Of a stretch of 64,000 nucleotides of DNA, positions 61,747 through 64,000 are shown piece after piece; position 1 is the stretch's first letter, and every line of letters begins with the position of its first letter. The position numbers and the translations under genes are program-made. The notes under the pieces were generated by a model. It searched no databases. It was not told where the DNA came from and saw nothing but the letters and a program-made list of their open reading frames with translations. This DNA is from Ardenticatenaceae bacterium (lineage in GTDB: Bacteria; Chloroflexota; Anaerolineae; Promineifilales; Promineifilaceae): contig JACKBT010000006.1 in assembly GCA_020634415.1 (NCBI GenBank), positions 1 through 64,000 of the forward strand, given 5' to 3'.

Positions 61747-62634
61747 ATGGGACAGGCATTAAAGACGAGTACATCAAACCAAGAGGTAAAAGATTTCTGG
61801 AATTTGGAGCCGTGCGGCACACATTTCATTGATCAGCCGCGCAATACGCCAGAGTTCTATCAGCAATATGCTGCCTTTCGTTATCAAACTGAATGGCATA
61901 TACCTGAGTTGGTTCCCTTTGCCCAGTTTGCGGATAAAGATGTATTGGAGATTGGACTAGGTTTGGGTACGGATGGGACGCAGTTTGCCAGACACGGGGC
62001 GCGGTATACGGGAGTTGATTTGACGGAGGCTGCGGTGGAGGCGACGCGGCTTCACTTTGAGACGCTAGGGTATTCTGGACGCTTTGAGGTGCAAAATGCC
62101 GAAGCATTAACGCTTGAAGATGAGGCTTTCGACCTGGTTTATTCACATGGTGTGCTGCATCATACAGCCAATATTGAAAATACATTTCGTGAAATCAATC
62201 GAGTTTTGAAGCCAAACGGCCGTATCATCTTAATGCTGTATCATCGGCATAGCTTTAATTATTACATCCGTATTTTGGGATACATGCGCTTAAAGGTTTT
62301 CTTCTATACCGCTTTGCGCCATCTAAACTTACGTGAAGCGGCTGATGGCGAATTAGAAATACATTATCAAAATTATTTGCGACAAGGTTGGCCCTATTTT
62401 TCTAAGGCGGAGTTTCCCCATCATGCAACAGATGGGGCTGCCTGCCCCATTGCCCACTGTTACTCTCGTCAGGAGGTAGCACAGCTACTGTCACCTTATT
62501 TTGAGAATATTCAATTTGCGGTTGCCCATTTTCCCATAAACAAATCGTTACCTCGCTTTCCGCGATCAATCGAGAAAGCCATAGCCAGCCGGATTGGCTG
62601 GTATCTATTTATTTACGGGCAAAAACGGAGTTAA
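61747..62634 (+). CDS. Class I SAM-dependent methyltransferase
   Basis: N-terminal VKDFWNLEPCGTHFID and QYAAFRYQTEWHIPELVPF are seen in a glycan-locus methyltransferase subfamily; motif I VLEIGLGLGTDGTQFARHGARYTGVDLT, FDLVYSHGVLHHTANIENTFREINRVLKPNGRIILMLYH. ATG 61747 is preferred (GAGG 7 bases before); upstream ATG 61735 and TTG 61723 are in frame. Confidence 0.88.
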   Translation: MGQALKTSTSNQEVKDFWNLEPCGTHFIDQPRNTPEFYQQYAAFRYQTEWHIPELVPFAQFADKDVLEIGLGLGTDGTQFARHGARYTGVDLTEAAVEATRLHFETLGYSGRFEVQNAEALTLEDEAFDLVYSHGVLHHTANIENTFREINRVLKPNGRIILMLYHRHSFNYYIRILGYMRLKVFFYTALRHLNLREAADGELEIHYQNYLRQGWPYFSKAEFPHHATDGAACPIAHCYSRQEVAQLLSPYFENIQFAVAHFPINKSLPRFPRSIEKAIASRIGWYLFIYGQKRS

Positions 62635-62637
62635 CTC

Positions 62638-64000
62638 ATGTGTGGTATTTGCGGCCTGGTGGGTAAACCGGTTGACCAATCCCTGTTGGCACAAATGACG
62701 GCCGTTATCCAACATCGTGGCCCCGACGACAGTGGCCTCTACATCTCCCCCGATGGCTGTGTCGGGTTGGGTAATCGGCGTTTAGCCATCCAAGATTTAT
62801 CCTCAGCAGGCCACATGCCCATGAGCAACCAGGCCCAAACCCTGTGGATCACTTACAATGGCGAAGTGTACAACTTCCCCGAACTCCGCGCCGAACTGCA
62901 AGCAGAGGGTCACAGCTTCCACTCTGGCACCGACACTGAGGTCATTTTGCGCCTTTACGAACTGTATGGCCCAGATTCTTTTGCCCGGCTCAATGGCATG
63001 TTTGCCATTGCCATTTGGGACACACAAAAAGAAGAACTCACTCTGGCTCGTGATCGGTTGGGGGTGAAGCCCATTTATTACACCCATGCCAACGGGGTGC
63101 TGCATTTTGGTTCAGAGATAAAGTCGCTGTTGCAGGATACGGCCGTTTCGCGCACCATCGAACCCGAAGCCCTGCACTATTTCCTTTCCCACCTCTGGGT
63201 TCCTGGCCCACTGACCATGTTTGCCGGTATCTACAAACTGCCGCCCGGTCATTACTTGCGCTGGCAAAACGGCCGTATCCACACCCACCCCTACTGGCAA
63301 ATAACCTGGCACGAGGAATACGGCCGTTCCACCGCCGACTGGGCACAAGAACTGCGCCAAACCCTCATTCGCGCCGTCCAACGCCACCTCATCGCCGATG
63401 TCCCCGTCGGCCTCTTCCTCTCTGGTGGCCTCGACTCCAGCATCTTATTAGGGCTAATGAGCCAACTTACGCAAGCTCCTGTAGAGGCTTACACCATCGC
63501 CTTTCGTGGCCAGGATGCCCGCCTGGAACAAGGGGCTGGCGAAGATGAAAAATACGCCAGACTGGTTGCCAATCACTTCGGAGCCAACTTCCACACCATC
63601 GAAGTAGACCCCGATATTGTTTCCATGCTCACCAATGTCTTGTGGCATTTAGACGAGCCAGTGGCCGATCCCGCCGCCATCAATACTCTGCTCATTTCCC
63701 AAGCGGCCCGTTCCCAGGCCACCGTCCTGCTTTCCGGACAAGGCGCAGATGAGGTTTTTGCTGGTTATCGTGTCCACATGGTAGACCAATTTGCCCGCTG
63801 GTTCGGCAAAATCCCCCGCCTCTTGCGCAATGGCCTCATCAGCCCTGGCCTCAATCTACTGCCAACAGTGGCCGAACGTATGCCAGGTGTCCATCCTGGT
63901 TGGCTGCTTGCTTTCCACCGCTACTTTCGCAAAGTGCTAGATGTTGTTGAGATGTCGCCCGTAGATCGCTACGTTTTGAACCGCATGTACTACACTCAAG
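62638..64000 (+). CDS. asnB: Asparagine synthetase B-type amidotransferase (3' end beyond window)
   Basis: N-terminal Cys glutaminase (MCGICGLVGKP, IQHRGPDDSGLY, YNGEVYNFPELR, GTDTEVILRLYELYG, LARDRLGVKPIYY) and an ATP-pyrophosphatase synthetase domain with the P-loop-like DVPVGLFLSGGLDSS. No stop appears before base 64000. In polysaccharide loci such enzymes often amidate uronic acids or act on nucleotide sugars rather than making asparagine; with a uronate-forming dehydrogenase present that is plausible. GGAG precedes ATG 62638, 3 bases after the preceding stop. Confidence 0.95.
   Translation, partial: MCGICGLVGKPVDQSLLAQMTAVIQHRGPDDSGLYISPDGCVGLGNRRLAIQDLSSAGHMPMSNQAQTLWITYNGEVYNFPELRAELQAEGHSFHSGTDTEVILRLYELYGPDSFARLNGMFAIAIWDTQKEELTLARDRLGVKPIYYTHANGVLHFGSEIKSLLQDTAVSRTIEPEALHYFLSHLWVPGPLTMFAGIYKLPPGHYLRWQNGRIHTHPYWQITWHEEYGRSTADWAQELRQTLIRAVQRHLIADVPVGLFLSGGLDSSILLGLMSQLTQAPVEAYTIAFRGQDARLEQGAGEDEKYARLVANHFGANFHTIEVDPDIVSMLTNVLWHLDEPVADPAAINTLLISQAARSQATVLLSGQGADEVFAGYRVHMVDQFARWFGKIPRLLRNGLISPGLNLLPTVAERMPGVHPGWLLAFHRYFRKVLDVVEMSPVDRYVLNRMYYTQ

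Noticed and set aside
1..64000. tRNA or rRNA genes
   Set aside because: I saw no T-arm/anticodon-arm arrangement with CCA-type ends and no rRNA-like conserved stretches while reading both strands; small RNAs could still be missed by eye.

Overview
The window reads as chromosomal DNA from a bacterium of the Chloroflexota, probably the Anaerolineae/Caldilineae side. This is inferred from gene content (Tat/lipoprotein-rich secretome, PA14-SH3 secreted protein, LysW-like carrier protein, stand-alone GyrA-C propeller, MsrPQ, multi-repeat SPFH protein) and from sequence style; no rRNA or tRNA gene is present to prove it. GC is moderate to high and genes are dense on both strands. Two compositional signatures stand out. 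The octamer ACGGCCGT occurs about 80 times by my manual reading (chance expectation about one), in all reading frames and between genes. Many intergenic gaps are filled by hairpins built from short iterated words (GGAGATTGGAGACT, AATTGGGTAATT, GTAAAACG, GGTGTATGGGTATA).

Layout. 1-1.5 kb: the 3' part of a RarA-type AAA+ ATPase fused to a methyltransferase-like tail. 1.7-4.9 kb: a small acquired island with an XRE/ImmA-like regulator and a PIN-like gene; the PIN-like gene is cut in frame by an intact-looking IS630-type element. 4.9-24.8 kb: housekeeping and envelope genes, including a WecG-type transferase, a lipid kinase, a glycolipid-type glycosyltransferase, a debranching-enzyme/DinB fusion, a dienelactone hydrolase, an OmpR/histidine kinase pair, YceI, an HtrA protease, a P450 with a divergent TetR, a tandem Nudix protein, a RelE-type toxin-antitoxin pair, a GyrA-C protein, pyroglutamyl peptidase, a flavoprotein and a RibD-C reductase.

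25.0-28.7 kb: the most intriguing block. It holds a LuxR-type response regulator, a LysW-like zinc-ribbon carrier with an extended Trp-punctuated acidic tail, an ATP-grasp ligase and a true lysine 2,3-aminomutase. A strong terminator sits just after the carrier gene, and a repeated CATTTGAC...CATTTGTC site lies upstream of both the regulator and the carrier. It looks like a carrier-protein or amino-acid-ligation pathway using beta-lysine. I do not recognise it as a described system.

28.9-45.3 kb: PA14/SH3 secreted protein, M20 peptidase, V4R protein, class A PBP, a response regulator and a response-regulator/adenylate-cyclase, MsrPQ, a large SPFH protein, FolK-FolP and an L,D-transpeptidase.

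45.5-64.0 kb: a surface polysaccharide locus led by a specialised NusG paralog and a long structured leader. It continues with a nucleotide-sugar dehydrogenase, WecB epimerase, Wzy-like polymerase/ligase, TPR protein, Wzx flippase, acyltransferase, sulfotransferase, four glycosyltransferases, four methyltransferases and an asparagine synthetase cut by the right edge. Most genes here overlap or nearly touch, so they form one long operon. The 49.2-55.9 kb part has none of the ACGGCCGT octamers and is AT-richer, which suggests exchange by transfer.
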